Positions 8,231 through 17,155 of a stretch of DNA of 47,640 bases are shown here, piece after piece. Below the pieces are notes generated by a model that was not told the origin of the DNA, ran no database searches, and saw only the letters and a program-made list of their open reading frames with translations. The position numbers and the translations under genes are program-made. Location of the stretch: the NCBI RefSeq assembly GCF_022809355.1, contig NZ_JAKZMM010000034.1:1-47640 (forward strand). The letters are read 5' to 3'. The first letter of the stretch is position 1; each line of letters starts with the position of its first letter. Source of the DNA: Parabacteroides faecalis (GTDB taxonomy: Bacteria > Bacteroidota > Bacteroidia > Bacteroidales > Tannerellaceae).

Positions 8231-10123
8231 TTAATCTTGCCAACCTGCATTTTGGGTTAAATTTGGATTCATTTCTCTTTCTTTTGCAGGAATTGGCCAT
8301 ACTTTGATATGCTCACCAACACTAAGATGCTTATATGTAGTTTCACCCCATATTTGCATTAATCCATTTGAATTCAAAGCACCAACTTGATTAGAGGAAT
8401 TATCTTTAAATTTCCGATCATACCACGTACCCCAACGCAACTCATTAAAAAACATTGAATCTTCACCACCTAATTCAACATAAAACTCTTTCCGAATTCG
8501 TTGCCGCATATCTTCCTGGCCTTTTACACTTGTTGCAGGATACGTCGGATCATTTAATAAAACATGCCCAGCCCGCTTTCTTATCATATTCACATAGATA
8601 ATAGCTTCATCCGTTCTACCCAACTCATTTAAGCATTCTGCTCTACGAAGAAGTATTTCTGCATAACGACACAAAATAATATCTTCTGAATAAACCCAAC
8701 GTGTAGTACATTCATCATTTTCTGTAACATATTTTCTCCACAAATAATAAAACTTTGAATTTGTATCTGTACGAATATCATATGGCTCACCTGCATCCAA
8801 AATATAAGGCCAACGAAGTGTCCACGTATGATTGCCAATGCCAGATTGATTACCTTCATAGGTCGAGTATGGAGTAATTATTGATTGCATTAAACGCGGG
8901 TCTCGATCTTCATATGCTTTACGAATTCTTTCTTCATTTCCCTGATCTAAGTATTTAGTCATATCAGCTCCATACGCTACCATATTATCATATAAAGATT
9001 TATAATCTGAAGTTGCATCAGTTGTTCCCCAATGTCCGTTACCCGATTCCAAACCATCACGTAAAAAAAACACAACACGTTCTGTCGGGTTCATTGAATC
9101 CCAACCCTGACAATATTTTTCCCAGTTAAAGTCTGAACCATCCGCACATTCAAACATTTCTACAAAAGCAGGATTAGGCAAATAATTGTTCCAAGCAGAA
9201 CCTCCAGTACAACGGTTCCCATAATTTATACCTCTTGGATTTCCCATATCAGTTGTTTCAACACACTGAATTGAGAATATCATTTCATCGCACTGTTCGT
9301 TGGCAGGTTTAAACAACTGGAAAAAATCATCATTCCCTTTTTCACCATCACTTGGGCTATAAAGCGAATAACCCATAGGTTCTATTGCTTCAAAATCAGC
9401 AAGAGCTTTTGTATAATCTTCCAAAAACTGATATACCTGTCCTCTTAATGCATATGCAGCCCCTTTTGTGATACGCCCATAATCACTATTTCCTTTCGCA
9501 TATTTATTAGGAAGATTAACCTCATTTATACAATCTGTAAGATCTGAAATTATCAAATTCCAAACTTCAGATTCTGAGGAACGAGCTTTAGTCGCTTCTG
9601 AATTAGGGACATTTTCTGTATAAATAGGAACACCTTTCCATAAAACATTCAAATAGAAATAAGCCCAAGCACGTAAAAACTTACATTCTGCCTTCAATTT
9701 AGCTTTCTCTTCATCATCCATTTCAGGTACATTATCTATATTATTTATAACATCATTTGCACGATATATAATCGTATAGTAAAATTTATAATGAGTAGAA
9801 ACGGCTGATGTTGAGGGTGTACAAGAACCAGAAATAACAAAACAACTATTCTTCCAATTCATATCAATATCCATAACGGAAGAAAATGCATCATAGGGAA
9901 TCCCTAATGTCTGTCCTGTACAATTTTTTGAAAACTTTTCATACAATTCATTATATACACCCATTACTGCAGCACGAGCTAATATTGGACTTTCCCATAC
10001 ATTTGCACTTGAAATACTACTACTAGGAGTTGTATCAAGAAGATCAACATCGCAACTTGAATATCCTAAAACAAATGTCATTCCTACCAAAATAGCGGCT
10101 ATATTTCTAATAATTCTTTTCAT
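8231..10123 (-). CDS. SusD/RagB family glycan-binding lipoprotein
   Basis: A 630-residue SusD-like outer-membrane lipoprotein that caps the SusC barrel and binds the glycan before import. The lipobox is YSSC at Cys24, followed by acidic residues (DVDLLD), a common surface-export context. The N-terminal half has the TPR-like helices of the SusD fold (AYFYLNVLWKGVPIYTE), and the C-terminal part has the RagB/SusD motif LRRAECLNELGRTDEAIIYVNMIRKRAG written here in part. It begins 11 bp after susC. No SusE/F-type surface glycan-binding protein follows; the next gene is the phosphoesterase. Confidence 0.95.
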   Translation of the reverse strand: MKRIIRNIAAILVGMTFVLGYSSCDVDLLDTTPSSSISSANVWESPILARAAVMGVYNELYEKFSKNCTGQTLGIPYDAFSSVMDIDMNWKNSCFVISGSCTPSTSAVSTHYKFYYTIIYRANDVINNIDNVPEMDDEEKAKLKAECKFLRAWAYFYLNVLWKGVPIYTENVPNSEATKARSSESEVWNLIISDLTDCINEVNLPNKYAKGNSDYGRITKGAAYALRGQVYQFLEDYTKALADFEAIEPMGYSLYSPSDGEKGNDDFFQLFKPANEQCDEMIFSIQCVETTDMGNPRGINYGNRCTGGSAWNNYLPNPAFVEMFECADGSDFNWEKYCQGWDSMNPTERVVFFLRDGLESGNGHWGTTDATSDYKSLYDNMVAYGADMTKYLDQGNEERIRKAYEDRDPRLMQSIITPYSTYEGNQSGIGNHTWTLRWPYILDAGEPYDIRTDTNSKFYYLWRKYVTENDECTTRWVYSEDIILCRYAEILLRRAECLNELGRTDEAIIYVNMIRKRAGHVLLNDPTYPATSVKGQEDMRQRIRKEFYVELGGEDSMFFNELRWGTWYDRKFKDNSSNQVGALNSNGLMQIWGETTYKHLSVGEHIKVWPIPAKEREMNPNLTQNAGWQD

Positions 10124-10134
10124 ATCCTATAAAT

Positions 10135-13100
10135 TTAAAATGTAACATTTATACCAAATGCATATTGACGCATTGTAGAATAACCTACCGTTGTACGCAT
10201 TTCTGGATCTTGACCTGAGAAGCCTGAGATTGCAAACAAATTTTCTCCAGAAGCATACACCCGCAACCGTTCCACAAAAAACTTTTTAGATAACTCTTTT
10301 GGCAAAGTATAACCAAATGTTAGATTACGAAGTTTTATAAAATTACCTTTTTCCAAATGCAAAGAAGAACTTGCCGAACTCTGAGCTCCCGAAACATTAA
10401 CCAAACGAGGTTGTTTCGAATCTTGATTGGTACGAGGATCGAATGGATTTTCTGGATCATAGAAATAATGGTCATTTGCGACATCTTCTGGAATTGCATA
10501 ACCATAAACTGTCTCACTAGAGTTTCTAGATGTAGAATAGTAATAAATACTAAATCCAGCCGCACCTCCCCAAGTCATTGAAATATCAAAATCTTTCCAA
10601 TTAGCATTTGCATAAAGTCCAAAGTTATATTTCGGAGTTGCTGAGGTTCCCTGGAACTCCGAATCATATGAGTTTCCATATATTCCATCTCCATTTGCAT
10701 CTGCATAAATATATTCTCCATACCAAAGTCCATTCCTTGCTATTGTATTGTAAGGTTGAAATGAATAACCTGCATCCACCATTGCTTGAAGCCATCTCAT
10801 ATCATTATCTGTACGAATCATACCATCTTTCGGTCCTCCATTTACATTAACAGAACCATCTTCATTAAAATAAGTTCCATTACCTTTATACACATTTGGA
10901 AGATAAAACTCATTTATCTCATGACCTTCTATTACCCGTGTCGTACTACCAGTAGAAACATCTCCTATATTAGTAGAATATTCCGAATGATCTACATTCC
11001 ATCCACGTTCTAACTTTCCTTTATATTTACTAACAAAATTCTTATTAAAAGAAAATTGACCTCGAATACTATAACTGAAATCTTTTCCAATATTATCAGA
11101 CCATCCTAATTCAAATTCAATGCCTCGGTTCGTTACTTCTGCTATATTCTCTTTTGGTCCTGTAGCATTACCCATTACCATATACATATCCGGCGTATAA
11201 AGAATTCCAGAAGTAAGTTTGTTATATATATCAAAACCTCCAGATAGTTTATTACCAAAGAAACCATAGTCAACACCAACATTAGTCACAGATGTTTCTT
11301 CCCAAGTTAAAGCGGCATTAGCAATTGAAGTAATTGCTATACCACTTGTTATTGCCTGTCCCGTTGAATAGTTTGCAGAAGAATAAACTGATTGCCAATC
11401 ATAATTACCTATAGAATTATTACCTAACTTACCCCAAGAAGCACGCAGTTTTAAATTACTCAACCAATCAACAGAATTCAACCATGCTTCTTCAGACATT
11501 CGCCAGCCCGCAGAAAAAGAAGGGAATGCTCCCCAACGATAATCAGGAGCAAACCTAGATGAACCATCATAACGTAAATTAAACTCAAACAAATATTTAC
11601 CTTTATAAGCATAATTCATACGACCAAAAACTGAACGAGCTGCATATTCTGTTCCATATCCAGATGTAGAATATGGTGTGGTAGCTGCATCTAAATCGCT
11701 AACACTCGCATCCGTTAGTCCTAATTTACTTACATCTGTCACACGATATTTATACGTCTGTTCTTCGTATCCGATCATTGCAGACACATCATGTCCTCCA
11801 AAGGATTGATTGTAATTAAGCAAATGATTCAATTTAGTCGTATTCTCTCTTGTATAGTACATATACGTATAAAGAGTAGATGGATCTGCAGCACCTGTCG
11901 AGTAAGCACCTTTCAAAAAGCTGTATTTCCCTATAGAAGTATCCACAGTTTTCTTTTCTCGGCGAAGATCTTTATAATAGAAATCAAAATTATAGGTAAA
12001 ATGTTTTAAGAATTTCACTTGAGCATACCAATCCGTGTACAATTGCGTATATTTATCATGTCCATCTGAAACGGCCATATCCCAAAGCGGATTATGAGAT
12101 TGAGGATCATCCTCTGGACCTTCCGGTGCACCATACTTTCCATCATAATAAGGATAAATACAAGGTGTCATCTTCATTGTATTTATCGAATTGAAAAAGC
12201 CACTACCAGAGCTACTAACATCCCGGTCTGTGACATTTCCCCAAGTACGAGTTCCAACACGCAGCCAATCCGTTATGTCAGAATACAAATTTACACGTCC
12301 CATATATCGTTGATAACCTGTTTTTTTAACAACACCTGGATTATCAATATAAGAGAAACTCATCGAATAACCGGTTTTCTTTTCTTTTCCATTCAATGAA
12401 ATAGAATGTTTCTGCATCCATTGCTTCGTATAAATTTCATCCCACCAATCCGTGTTAGGATACGCTACATAATTCGGATATCCTGAAGCTGAAGTTCCAT
12501 TTGGATCTGCATTTGCAGCTTCCCAAAGGTCAATTGAATTTTGAGAGAATATATCTGAATTTCCAAGATTATTTGCTGATTCATTCATTAATTTCATATA
12601 CGAAACATAATCGGAAATTGTATGGATAATTTTAAATGGCTCATTATATGAAACCGTACCATCATAACTGATACTAATTTTACCATCAGAACCACTCTTC
12701 GTTGTTATAAGAATTACGCCATTTGCTCCTCTATTTCCATAAATCGCACAAGAAGCGGCATCCTTCAAAATGGAAACACTCGCAATATCTGATGGATTAA
12801 CCATACTAATACTTTGCTCCATTCCATCTACTAGGACCAATGGACTTGAACTGTTCAACGTCCCGACTCCACGTATGTTATATGAAAAACTCTCCGCATT
12901 CGGCTCTCCTGAACTCTGCATAATCTGGAGACCAGGAGAAGCGCCATTCAACATCTGAGAGACATCGGTTACTGGTCTTGAGGTTAATTTATCATCAAAA
13001 CTTACTGTTGAAACAGAACCAGTCAAATTCACTTTCTTTTGTGTACTATACCCTACAACCACCAATTCATCCAAAGCCTCAGAATCTTCTCTTAAAGTTA

Positions 13101-13710
13101 TAGATAGTTTTTTCTGATTCCCTACTGAGATCTCTTGATTGGTATATCCAACATAAGTGACAACTAAAGTAGCACCTTTCGGTACATCCAACGAGAACTT
13201 ACCATCCATATCAGTAATGGTTCCGTTGGTAGTTCCTTTTATCATAATATTAGCTCCAATGACAGGCATGCCAGTAGGGTCTAATACGGTTCCTGTAATT
13301 TTGTTATCCTGCTGAACAGCATCCGGTACAACAGCCAAGTTTTGCTCTTTCCGCATCAACATGATATTTTCTCCTTCGATGGCATAGATGATATCTGTAC
13401 CTTCAAAGATGGTTGATAGAACTTCGGCAGTTGTTTTGTTGACTGCATTGACACTCGTTTTTCTCTTCAGATCTACTTCTTTCTTGTTATAGACAAACAG
13501 ATAATCGGTCTGCTTCTCTATTTCTGAAAGAATTTTTCCGGTAGACACATTATCAGCTTGAATATTTACACGCATGGTTTGTGCATTACCCGTCGCGAAG
13601 ACGCCCATAGAGGCGGTAAGTAACAAAGCACAGGTTAATTTCATGGCTCGATTTGTTTTTATAGGTGTTTTTATTTTAGGCAATAACAGCCTGGTACAAA
13701 TATTTTTCAT
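10135..13710 (-). CDS. SusC-type TonB-dependent transporter with STN domain
   Basis: A 1191-residue SusC/RagA outer-membrane transporter. After a long N-terminus (second possible ATG at Met23) and signal sequence comes an STN signalling domain at about residues 45-118. A carboxypeptidase-regulatory-like domain follows at 137-208 (GTVLDPTGMPVIGANIMIKG), then the plug (about 226-340, with LVLVDGM and SILKDAASCAIYG) and a 22-strand-type barrel ending in an aromatic-rich C-terminus (FGINVTF). The STN domain, together with the fecR and ECF sigma genes just upstream, shows a trans-envelope signalling system: substrate import should release the sigma factor. The coding region is AT-rich relative to the flanking genes. 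Confidence 0.95.
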   Translation of the reverse strand: MKNICTRLLLPKIKTPIKTNRAMKLTCALLLTASMGVFATGNAQTMRVNIQADNVSTGKILSEIEKQTDYLFVYNKKEVDLKRKTSVNAVNKTTAEVLSTIFEGTDIIYAIEGENIMLMRKEQNLAVVPDAVQQDNKITGTVLDPTGMPVIGANIMIKGTTNGTITDMDGKFSLDVPKGATLVVTYVGYTNQEISVGNQKKLSITLREDSEALDELVVVGYSTQKKVNLTGSVSTVSFDDKLTSRPVTDVSQMLNGASPGLQIMQSSGEPNAESFSYNIRGVGTLNSSSPLVLVDGMEQSISMVNPSDIASVSILKDAASCAIYGNRGANGVILITTKSGSDGKISISYDGTVSYNEPFKIIHTISDYVSYMKLMNESANNLGNSDIFSQNSIDLWEAANADPNGTSASGYPNYVAYPNTDWWDEIYTKQWMQKHSISLNGKEKKTGYSMSFSYIDNPGVVKKTGYQRYMGRVNLYSDITDWLRVGTRTWGNVTDRDVSSSGSGFFNSINTMKMTPCIYPYYDGKYGAPEGPEDDPQSHNPLWDMAVSDGHDKYTQLYTDWYAQVKFLKHFTYNFDFYYKDLRREKKTVDTSIGKYSFLKGAYSTGAADPSTLYTYMYYTRENTTKLNHLLNYNQSFGGHDVSAMIGYEEQTYKYRVTDVSKLGLTDASVSDLDAATTPYSTSGYGTEYAARSVFGRMNYAYKGKYLFEFNLRYDGSSRFAPDYRWGAFPSFSAGWRMSEEAWLNSVDWLSNLKLRASWGKLGNNSIGNYDWQSVYSSANYSTGQAITSGIAITSIANAALTWEETSVTNVGVDYGFFGNKLSGGFDIYNKLTSGILYTPDMYMVMGNATGPKENIAEVTNRGIEFELGWSDNIGKDFSYSIRGQFSFNKNFVSKYKGKLERGWNVDHSEYSTNIGDVSTGSTTRVIEGHEINEFYLPNVYKGNGTYFNEDGSVNVNGGPKDGMIRTDNDMRWLQAMVDAGYSFQPYNTIARNGLWYGEYIYADANGDGIYGNSYDSEFQGTSATPKYNFGLYANANWKDFDISMTWGGAAGFSIYYYSTSRNSSETVYGYAIPEDVANDHYFYDPENPFDPRTNQDSKQPRLVNVSGAQSSASSSLHLEKGNFIKLRNLTFGYTLPKELSKKFFVERLRVYASGENLFAISGFSGQDPEMRTTVGYSTMRQYAFGINVTF

Positions 13711-13717
13711 ACATTTG
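13710..13717 (+). promoter_or_regulatory. Candidate promoter of a plus-strand antisense RNA
   Basis: TACATTTG on the plus strand is an exact TAnnTTTG -7 element that starts on the susC start codon and points away from susC. A TTTG -33 element is not apparent. The only thing downstream is the strong plus-strand terminator at 13779-13813. Confidence 0.4.
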
Positions 13718-13721
13718 TAGT

Positions 13722-13813
13722 GTTAAAAGTGAGTACTAAATTGATTTAAGGGAAAGTCAATTATTCACTGACTTACAGATTCGGGAGATGTTGCAGCATC
13801 TTCCGAATTTTTT
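13722..13813 (+). ncRNA. Candidate cis-antisense RNA over the susC leader
   Basis: Inferred RNA of roughly 90 nt between the plus-strand TACATTTG element and a canonical rho-independent terminator (stem 13779-13790 with 13797-13808, then T-tract). It would be complementary to the 5' untranslated leader of susC. Antisense RNAs at the susC start of ECF sigma/anti-sigma-controlled PULs are known in Bacteroides (DonS type). There is no open reading frame on this strand that would need the terminator. The exact 5' end is a guess. Confidence 0.45.
13779..13813 (+). terminator. Rho-independent terminator, plus strand, between fecR and susC
   Basis: ATTCGGGAGATG pairs with CATCTTCCGAAT over 12 bp with one G-T wobble and a 6-base loop (TTGCAG), followed directly by T residues and then a T-rich run. 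On the minus strand the same stem has an A-C mismatch and no T-tract, so its orientation is plus. Confidence 0.7.
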
Positions 13814-13858
13814 GTTTCTTTTTTTATTTTACCATAGGCCTTCGATTTAACACGTTGT

Positions 13859-14785
13859 TTATTTTATTATTATCAAATTTTGTTCCTCCTCTTCTATATA
13901 GGTGAATTTATGCTTTAGCTGTAATACTTTCAATACGTGTTCTACACCATCCCGAATACGGAATTTACCGGAATAATGGTATTTCATCAGCGAAGGTCTT
14001 TGAACTACAATATTAACATCGTAATATAACTCCAGCTTCTCTATCAGACTACCAATGGACTCGTCATCTAAACAGAGCAATCCTTCTTTCCAACGAAAAT
14101 AGTTTTTATTCTGAATGGTTGAACGTACTAACTGACCTCCGTCACTGACCACTTGTTCATCCGGTTTTAAACGAATCGTCTGCGATTTATTCGCATTTGA
14201 AACCTCAACGCTTCCTTTCAACAAAGAGGTTTCGAACTGTTCTTTATCTTTGTATGCCTTTACATTAAATTCGGTACCTAATACTTTCACATCATATTTG
14301 GAGGTATGAACTGTAAAAGGAACTTCTTCCTGATGGGTCACCTCAAAATATCCTTCTCCATCCAATTCTACTTTCCGGGCGTCTTTTTGAAAGCGATCCG
14401 GGAATTTTAACTTCGAACGAGAATTTAACCAGACTTTAGTACCATCGGCCAATAATAGTTCAGCCCGTTGTCCGGCCGGAACAATTACGGTTTGCATATT
14501 TACCGGATCATCTTTTCCGTCAAAGAAAGCTTTTGTTCCTAAAAAGGTAATCAGGATAACGGCTGCCACCTTCAAGAATTCAATCCAAACCGGCTTGAAT
14601 GTCCGTGTTTGTTTTTCCTCTTGCCGGGTTTCTTCAATCGGACTCCACAAAGAAATATCATAAAGCTTCCGTAAAGAACGATACTGATGCATGTGTTCCG
14701 GATCTTCGTCCAACCAACGCACCACCTTTTCTCTTTCTTCCGGTGTTGTTTCTCCCTTTATGTATTTCATCAACAATTCATCCAT
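13859..14785 (-). CDS. FecR-family anti-sigma factor
   Basis: A 308-residue inner-membrane anti-sigma regulator. The cytoplasmic N-terminus is helical (MDELLMKYIKGETTPEEREKV, here cut by position). One membrane segment follows near residues 72-90 (FLKVAAVILITFLGTKAFF), then the periplasmic FecR domain (QTVIVPAGQRAELLLADGT and the VWLNSRSKLKFP motif) and a C-terminal STN-like part. It should hold the ECF sigma factor encoded upstream and receive the signal from the STN domain of SusC. I chose the ATG at 14785, where the family usually begins; an in-frame GTG at 14818 adds eleven residues. A TATTTTTG element at 14836-14843 may give it its own transcription. Confidence 0.9.
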   Translation of the reverse strand: MDELLMKYIKGETTPEEREKVVRWLDEDPEHMHQYRSLRKLYDISLWSPIEETRQEEKQTRTFKPVWIEFLKVAAVILITFLGTKAFFDGKDDPVNMQTVIVPAGQRAELLLADGTKVWLNSRSKLKFPDRFQKDARKVELDGEGYFEVTHQEEVPFTVHTSKYDVKVLGTEFNVKAYKDKEQFETSLLKGSVEVSNANKSQTIRLKPDEQVVSDGGQLVRSTIQNKNYFRWKEGLLCLDDESIGSLIEKLELYYDVNIVVQRPSLMKYHYSGKFRIRDGVEHVLKVLQLKHKFTYIEEEEQNLIIIK

Positions 14786-14991
14786 ATTCTTACCGAATTT
14801 TCTATTATAACGATTCACGAAAAGATATCCCTAAACAAAAATAGATTTTTTTGAGAAAAAAATTGGATGAGACGACAGGTTTCCCTTTTCCTCTAACTGG
14901 ATACTACTATTTCTAAAAAATAAAATAGGGTTCACACACCTGTCTATTCCATTGTTAATAAGCGATTTCCTGTGAAGGGTGTGAAATCTGA

Positions 14992-15549
14992 TCAATTCTG
15001 ATACCAATAGAACCAGATAAGCCACAGCGGTAAATAATCTTTCAAGGCGATACGCAAGGCTTTCAAAGCTTGAGAGATATGATATTCAACAGTTTTAGGA
15101 CTAAGATTCACTATCTCTGCAATCTCTTTGAATGTTTTATTCTCATATCGGCTTAAAAAAAAGATTTCTTGTGTTTTTTCAGGCAAAGTATTCATGGTCT
15201 CTTGAACAATCCGCTGAATTTCTTCCGAAAACAGTTCGTTCGGATCGCAAGCCTCTAATGCGGAAATTTGTATTTCCAGATTCCGTACGGCCATTTCTGC
15301 CATATCTTCAAGAGCTACTAACCGATGTGCATCTCTCCTTAAATGATCGATCGCTCTGTTTTTCAGTATGGTGACCAGCATCGCTTCGGAAACATTTTCT
15401 TCCGACTCCTTGCAGATTTGCCAATATTTGAACAAAGATTCGGCTGCAATATCTTCTGCTACCAAATCATCATGTACATACGATTTGGCAAACAGAAACG
15501 AACGCTTGTAATTCCGCTCATATACCTTTGCAAAGTCTTTGTCTTTCAT
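14992..15549 (-). CDS. ECF RNA polymerase sigma factor of the PUL
   Basis: A 185-residue sigma-70 family extracytoplasmic-function factor. Region 2 covers about residues 8-75 (SYVHDDLVAEDIAAESLFKYW, then NRAIDHLRR) and region 4 about 115-175 (TLPEKTQEIFFLSRYENKTFKEIAEI and the HTH LSPKTVEYHISQALKALR, quoted in parts). It heads the minus-strand locus and is followed by fecR, susC and susD. It should therefore direct transcription of susC and the downstream genes when FecR releases it. The hydrophobic tail (LPLWLIWFYWYQN) is slightly unusual but occurs in Bacteroidetes ECF factors. A TACATTTG element lies 19 bp upstream. Confidence 0.93.
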   Translation of the reverse strand: MKDKDFAKVYERNYKRSFLFAKSYVHDDLVAEDIAAESLFKYWQICKESEENVSEAMLVTILKNRAIDHLRRDAHRLVALEDMAEMAVRNLEIQISALEACDPNELFSEEIQRIVQETMNTLPEKTQEIFFLSRYENKTFKEIAEIVNLSPKTVEYHISQALKALRIALKDYLPLWLIWFYWYQN

Positions 15550-15567
15550 TTTATATTATTTCCAAGG

Positions 15568-15575
15568 CAAATGTA
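15568..15575 (-). promoter_or_regulatory. -7 element for the PUL sigma factor gene
   Basis: Minus-strand TACATTTG, an exact TAnnTTTG match, 19 bp before the ATG. No clear -33 TTTG at the usual distance. A phased palindrome array lies 112 bp further upstream. Confidence 0.45.
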
Positions 15576-15686
15576 AAGAAAATTACACAAAGGCTTCATT
15601 CTTTTCAAATATTTTCCGATTACTGTTCCGAGTGCATCTCTATATATTCCTACGGACTCCTAGGTGAAAAATAACGAGAATTTATA

Positions 15687-15768
15687 TTTTTGACAGATGT
15701 CGTAAAGCTTTTCCATATATGTGATAAAGCTTTACCACAATAGTAGTAAAGCTTTTTGACAGATGTCA
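15687..15768. repeat. 22-bp phased palindrome array A
   Basis: Three AAAGCTTT palindromes are centred at 15707.5, 15729.5 and 15751.5, exactly 22 bp apart. They are flanked by two exact copies of TTTTTGACAGATGTC (15687-15701 and 15753-15767), which are 66 bp, or three periods, apart and contain the dyad GACA-n2-TGTC. The array sits between divergent promoters of the sigma gene and namZ. The rest of the 336-bp gap 15550-15885 shows only the two -7 elements. Confidence 0.8.
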
Positions 15769-15849
15769 AACAATTACTTTGTCGTATGATTTCGGTCAAT
15801 TCTTCCCGACTATCTGTCTATAAAATAAGACTGAATAAATAAAATTATT

Positions 15850-15857
15850 TATCTTTG
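15850..15857 (+). promoter_or_regulatory. -7 element for the namZ-like gene
   Basis: TATCTTTG matches TAnnTTTG exactly, 28 bp before the ATG at 15886. No convincing TTTG -33 element. It lies 82 bp from the edge of the phased array at 15687-15768. Confidence 0.45.
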
Positions 15858-15885
15858 CCATAACAGGAATCAATCTAAAACGGAT

Positions 15886-17079
15886 ATGGAAAAGATACGA
15901 ATCGTTATATGCCTGATTATTCTTTTATGGAATACCCCTGGTTTTTGTTCAGCCCAAGGCAGTACCCAGCTTAAAGTCGGCGCTGAGCGAATCGAAGTGG
16001 TAACACGGCTCCTGAAAGATAAGCGAGTCGGACTGGTGGTTAATCAGACTTCTTGTCTGGGTGAACAGCAACAACATTTACTGGATGTCTTGCTCGAACG
16101 CGGAATCGATGTCAGATGTGTGTTCGCTCCCGAGCATGGTTTCAGAGGAACGGCTGATGCCGGAGAGAAGGTAAAGGACAGTAAAGACATCAAAACCGGT
16201 ATTCCTATCGCTTCAATTTACGGAAAGCATAAAAGTCCGACAGCTTCGCAACTGAAAGATATAGATGTCGTCGTCTTTGATATACAAGATGTAGGAACCC
16301 GCTTCTATACGTATATCAGTACGATGCATTATGTGATGGAATCATGCGCTGAAAACAAGAAACAGTTTATCGTGTTAGATCGTCCGAATCCGAATGACTT
16401 TGTGGATGGACCGATCCGGCAAGATAAATTCAAATCATTCGTCGGAGTTGATCCGATTCCTTTATTGCACGGCCTGACAGTTGGCGAATTGGCTTGGATG
16501 ATCAACGAAGAAGGTTGGTTGAAGACCGGAAAGAAATCCTGTAACCTGCATATCGTCAAGGTCGAGAACTGGAAACATGGAGATCCGTACTGGTTACCGA
16601 TCAAACCTTCGCCCAACTTACCCAACGATCAGGCGATCCGGCTTTATCCGTCACTCTGTTTCTTCGAAGCAACACCATTCAGTATCGGGCGCGGTACCTA
16701 TCATCCTTTTCAAATGATCGGTTATCCGGATGAGAAATATGGAGACTATACGTTCACACCTGTTTCACTGCCGGGCTTTGATACCAACCCGTTGCAGAAA
16801 GACAAGCTATGTTATGGAATCAACCTACAGGAATATCCTTTTGAAGGAGGTTTGACACTGCGTTTCGTCTTGGATTTTTACCAGAAGACAGGAAAGAATA
16901 CCGACTTTTTCTTCTCACGGGCCAAGTGGTTTGACCTGTTGGCAGGAACCGATAAACTCCGTCAGCAAATCATCGACGGACTTACAGAAGAAGAGATAAA
17001 GGCTTCTTGGCAGGAGGAATTGAAGGCTTATAAAGAAATGCGTAAAAAGTATTTACTTTATCCGGATTATAACGAGTAA
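15886..17079 (+). CDS. namZ: Exo-beta-N-acetylmuramidase, DUF1343 (NamZ/GH171 type)
   Basis: A 397-residue secreted protein with a signal peptide (cleavage near SAQ-GS). The DUF1343 family has been shown in Bacillus and Tannerella to release terminal N-acetylmuramic acid from peptidoglycan fragments (GH171). Family motifs are EHGFRG at 83-88, FDIQDVGTRFYTYIS from 131, DRPNP at 165-169 and the conserved SIGRGT. Length is typical. It is a single gene, divergent from the PUL sigma factor and convergent with the META-domain gene. It most likely serves murein recycling in the periplasm. It has no evident link to the PUL apart from the shared intergenic region with the phased array. Confidence 0.85.
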   Translation: MEKIRIVICLIILLWNTPGFCSAQGSTQLKVGAERIEVVTRLLKDKRVGLVVNQTSCLGEQQQHLLDVLLERGIDVRCVFAPEHGFRGTADAGEKVKDSKDIKTGIPIASIYGKHKSPTASQLKDIDVVVFDIQDVGTRFYTYISTMHYVMESCAENKKQFIVLDRPNPNDFVDGPIRQDKFKSFVGVDPIPLLHGLTVGELAWMINEEGWLKTGKKSCNLHIVKVENWKHGDPYWLPIKPSPNLPNDQAIRLYPSLCFFEATPFSIGRGTYHPFQMIGYPDEKYGDYTFTPVSLPGFDTNPLQKDKLCYGINLQEYPFEGGLTLRFVLDFYQKTGKNTDFFFSRAKWFDLLAGTDKLRQQIIDGLTEEEIKASWQEELKAYKEMRKKYLLYPDYNE

Positions 17080-17094
17080 ACTAGGAAACGAGAA

Positions 17095-17131
17095 AACAAG
17101 TTGACGAAGAAACAAGCCTTGTCAACTTGTT
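17095..17131. terminator. Hairpin between convergent namZ and META-domain genes
   Basis: AACAAGTTGAC at 17095-17105 pairs perfectly with GTCAACTTGTT at 17121-17131 (loop 15), and an outer CGAG/CTCG pair extends it after a small internal loop. Two more GTCAACTT copies follow at 17137-17152. It can serve as a terminator for both converging genes. Confidence 0.5.
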
Positions 17132-17155
17132 CCCTCGTCAACTTGTCAACTTAAT

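Noticed and set aside
14874-14985. GACAGGT/ACCTGTC and TTCACAC/GTGTGAA inverted repeats between the sigma and fecR genes
   Set aside because: Arms of seven bases with 41-57 base gaps are likely by chance and lack a nearby promoter arrangement supporting an operator.
5339-15885. 14-base match AATCTAAAACGGAT at 5339-5352 and 15872-15885
   Set aside because: Matches of this length are expected by chance in a window this size, and the two contexts (hairpin arm, gene leader) differ.
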